The notes beneath the pieces are model-generated. The model was not told where the DNA came from and ran no database searches. It was given only the letters and a program-made list of their open reading frames with translations. This document shows positions 62,401 through 64,000 of a stretch of 64,000 bases of DNA, piece by piece; the first letter of the stretch is position 1, and each line of letters opens with the position of its first letter. The DNA lies in the NCBI GenBank assembly GCA_003864495.1, contig PEDN01001354.1:868001-932000 (forward strand), read 5' to 3'. The translations under genes were made by a program, and so were the position numbers. The stretch comes from Nemopilema nomurai. Taxonomy: Eukaryota > Cnidaria > Scyphozoa > Rhizostomeae > Rhizostomatidae.

Positions 62401-63182
62401 TACCTATCCTTTTGAAAATTTCATATTAGCGAGAGACGCTGACTCCAGTTTGTAATGAATAGCCCCCCCCCCCCCTTTCCTTCCCTTGGTGCTCCTGATT
62501 ATATGAAGAGCCATCACACAGTGCTCTCTGTTTCCGCTAGCTTCCATTTTGTATATCTGCTTATTACACTGGCTGATAAATACTATCAATTGCCATAACT
62601 CCACGCTATAACCCTAAGAACGAAAGCCAAGCTATCTCATGTCATCAAACCCTGATTTGTGTTTCATAATTCAACGAATTTTTTGGTTGCATCTTTCCAA
62701 CTTTCACAAACCTTTTTATTACAGAAAACAACGAATCAGTGCAGTTCGTTCTTGGAACTATACCGGAAATTGCCGTTGTTGACGGTGTTTGCACTGAAGA
62801 TGGACTCAGAAGCCGTTTTGCTGACGTCAAGCGTGTTTGCAAACGCGTGGCCATGGTTGGTGAGAATGTTTCCCTGTGGACATACCTGCTTTCGACCGTA
62901 CGATCATTTCTCGTGTTCGAGACGCAGGCCAAACGGGACACTTCGAACGACGTGGATCCAGAGGCTATAACCCCGTACGAAGTGTTAGCTAAAGCACAGA
63001 ACTGTATCGATAACGGAGACTTGGAACTTGCTGTGAAATTTATGAGCTTATTAAAAGGTTTGCCCAGGAAGCTGGCCTCGGATTGGCTACGAGAATCAAG
63101 GGCCTATTTAGAAACGAAACAAGCGTCTGACTTTCTTTTAGCCTATGTAGCATCAGAAAATGAAGATGATTTTAAAGAATGA
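56442..63182 (+). CDS. IMMT: MIC60 / mitofilin, 10 exons, ~815 aa, one phase anomaly
   Basis: MIC60 is the core MICOS subunit of the inner mitochondrial membrane and shapes crista junctions. Exons: 56442-56513, 57140-57210, 57527-57800, 58332-58377, 58916-59077, 59558-59742, 60248-60525, 60958-61482, 61835-62210, 62725-63182. Exon 1 encodes an Arg/Ser/Thr-rich presequence (MYRANRWTTTASKAIRSSSR). Exon 3 gives a glycine-rich membrane helix (FVISGVVATGAAIGSAIFYAG). Exons 5 and 6 are Lys/Glu-rich and each carry VKKKK. Exons 7-9 form the long intermembrane-space coiled coil. The C-terminal mitofilin domain is well conserved (RELWLAVQSLGS, RSRFADVKRVCKRVAMVG, NCIDNGDLELAVKFMSLLKG). Exon 7 lies between two phase-0 junctions but is 278 nt, one short of a multiple of three, and the frame changes between 60274 and 60298. 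Exons 1-2 are predicted from phase and composition; exons 3-10 are secure. Confidence 0.92.
56769..56905. repeat. Tandem duplication of ~69 bp
   Basis: The segment GCTCAGGACTGTGTTTAGTT through CCAGGTTCCACGGCTAATG occurs twice in direct succession with only one indel (an added T) and one substitution, followed by a third partial GCTCAGGACGGTTAATGG. It lies in MIC60 intron 1. The near-identity implies a recent duplication. Confidence 0.9.
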
Positions 63183-64000
63183 TGAATTTATGCTAGATTA
63201 AAGTTGTTAATGAAAGGTATTGTTGCATGTGGGAGTAAAACGTTGTGCAGTATTAATTTTGATGATGGCTGCAATCCCAAATATTTGCCTGCAATAAAAA
63301 CAAAACGTGCATTTAAAATGTTCTCGCCCAAATAGCTTTCTATGCTTTCATTTTCCTTCCTGAAATTCCCTCCATATGATTTCCCTAAAGTGATTTTTCA
63401 GATTGTTCCCAGTTTCGATAGAATTCTTTTTTAATAGACTTCTGGCAAAACAGCTATTTTAGTAATCGATATTTATAGTGATACGATTTTTGGTGTGATG
63501 TGTGATTCCTGTTGACCTAATCTATCTTTGATTTGTCTAAAAACTTTGCACAGCAATTATTCTGTCAAGCAGAACAGCTATATGACTTGTTTCAAAGACA
63601 CCTCCCGTAATTCCGTTAGGCTTGATCTCAACTAAGAATCTATAGTCCAAAACCATTCCCTGACACTTTTGCTAGACGGATTTTACCTCCTCATTGTTTC
63701 TTTCTAGTTTTTCAGAGTCTTTGTCCCATCACCTTAAGTACAATATTTCGTTTTAATGTTAGTTCTGCAGAATGAATTCTTAGTTGTGGAGTGGCACCAA
63801 AGTAGTCTAATATATCCTTGATCGTCACTATTTACTACCAATACCAACAACTCACGATCTTTTGCGCTGAAGCTATCAATAAACAATTGACTTCAAGGTA
63901 TCCTTTTTCTGGAACATTGAGTTAGGAAGAATCGTTATACCCGAGGTCTTACTTCAGTTGATTCCGCCCAAAACAACTATTTCAGTTGAGATTTTGACTA
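63183..64000. other. MIC60 3' UTR and downstream sequence
   Basis: The 3' UTR is AT-rich and should end shortly after the poly-A signal at 63293. Beyond it I recognise nothing. Confidence 0.5.
63293..63298 (+). promoter_or_regulatory. Candidate poly-A signal of MIC60
   Basis: AATAAA lies 111 bp after the MIC60 stop codon, in AT-rich sequence and in the expected orientation. Confidence 0.6.

Overview
The window is nuclear DNA of an animal. It is AT-rich, with spliced genes bounded by GT-AG introns, large introns and scattered transposable-element debris. I infer an early-branching marine invertebrate, most likely an anthozoan cnidarian. The inference rests on the type of Penelope-like GIY-YIG element, the gag-type Ty3/Gypsy fragment and the ancestral intron-rich gene structure. 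No gene here proves the species.

Four conserved protein-coding genes could be rebuilt exon by exon, with reading phase checked at every junction. (1) Xanthine dehydrogenase, + strand, 15352-27622, 8 exons, 1351 aa. (2) A beta-TrCP/Slimb F-box WD40 protein, - strand, 29901-37684, 11 exons, 503 aa. (3) A CCDC186/CCCP-1 golgin-like coiled-coil protein, - strand, 41051-54406, 19 exons, 944 aa. (4) MIC60/mitofilin, + strand, 56442-63182, 10 exons, about 815 aa. Genes 1 and 2 converge, genes 2 and 3 are in tandem, and genes 3 and 4 diverge with about 2 kb between start codons. Their jobs are unrelated (purine catabolism, ubiquitin ligase targeting, dense-core vesicle and Golgi traffic, mitochondrial cristae), so this is ordinary eukaryotic neighbourhood and not an operon.

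The first 15 kb is gene-poor. It holds a 49-bp minisatellite fused to a probable orphan exon, an inverted pair of ~600-bp repeats 7.5 kb apart, a 113-bp-arm hairpin, a hAT-like MITE, a Tc1/mariner transposase fragment and an unrecognised ORF. Intron 1 of the xanthine dehydrogenase gene (4.5 kb) carries a decayed Ty3/Gypsy fragment, a GIY-YIG ORF from a Penelope-like element and a hairpin MITE.

The observations most worth a second look are these. Two unrelated minisatellites each include a splice site: a 3' splice site at 26386 and a 5' splice site at 907. The beta-TrCP gene has a GC-AG intron. MIC60 exon 7 is one base out of phase. Both cysteines used for the dehydrogenase-to-oxidase switch are absent from the xanthine dehydrogenase. 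I saw no CRISPR array, bacterial operon, rRNA or intact tRNA gene.
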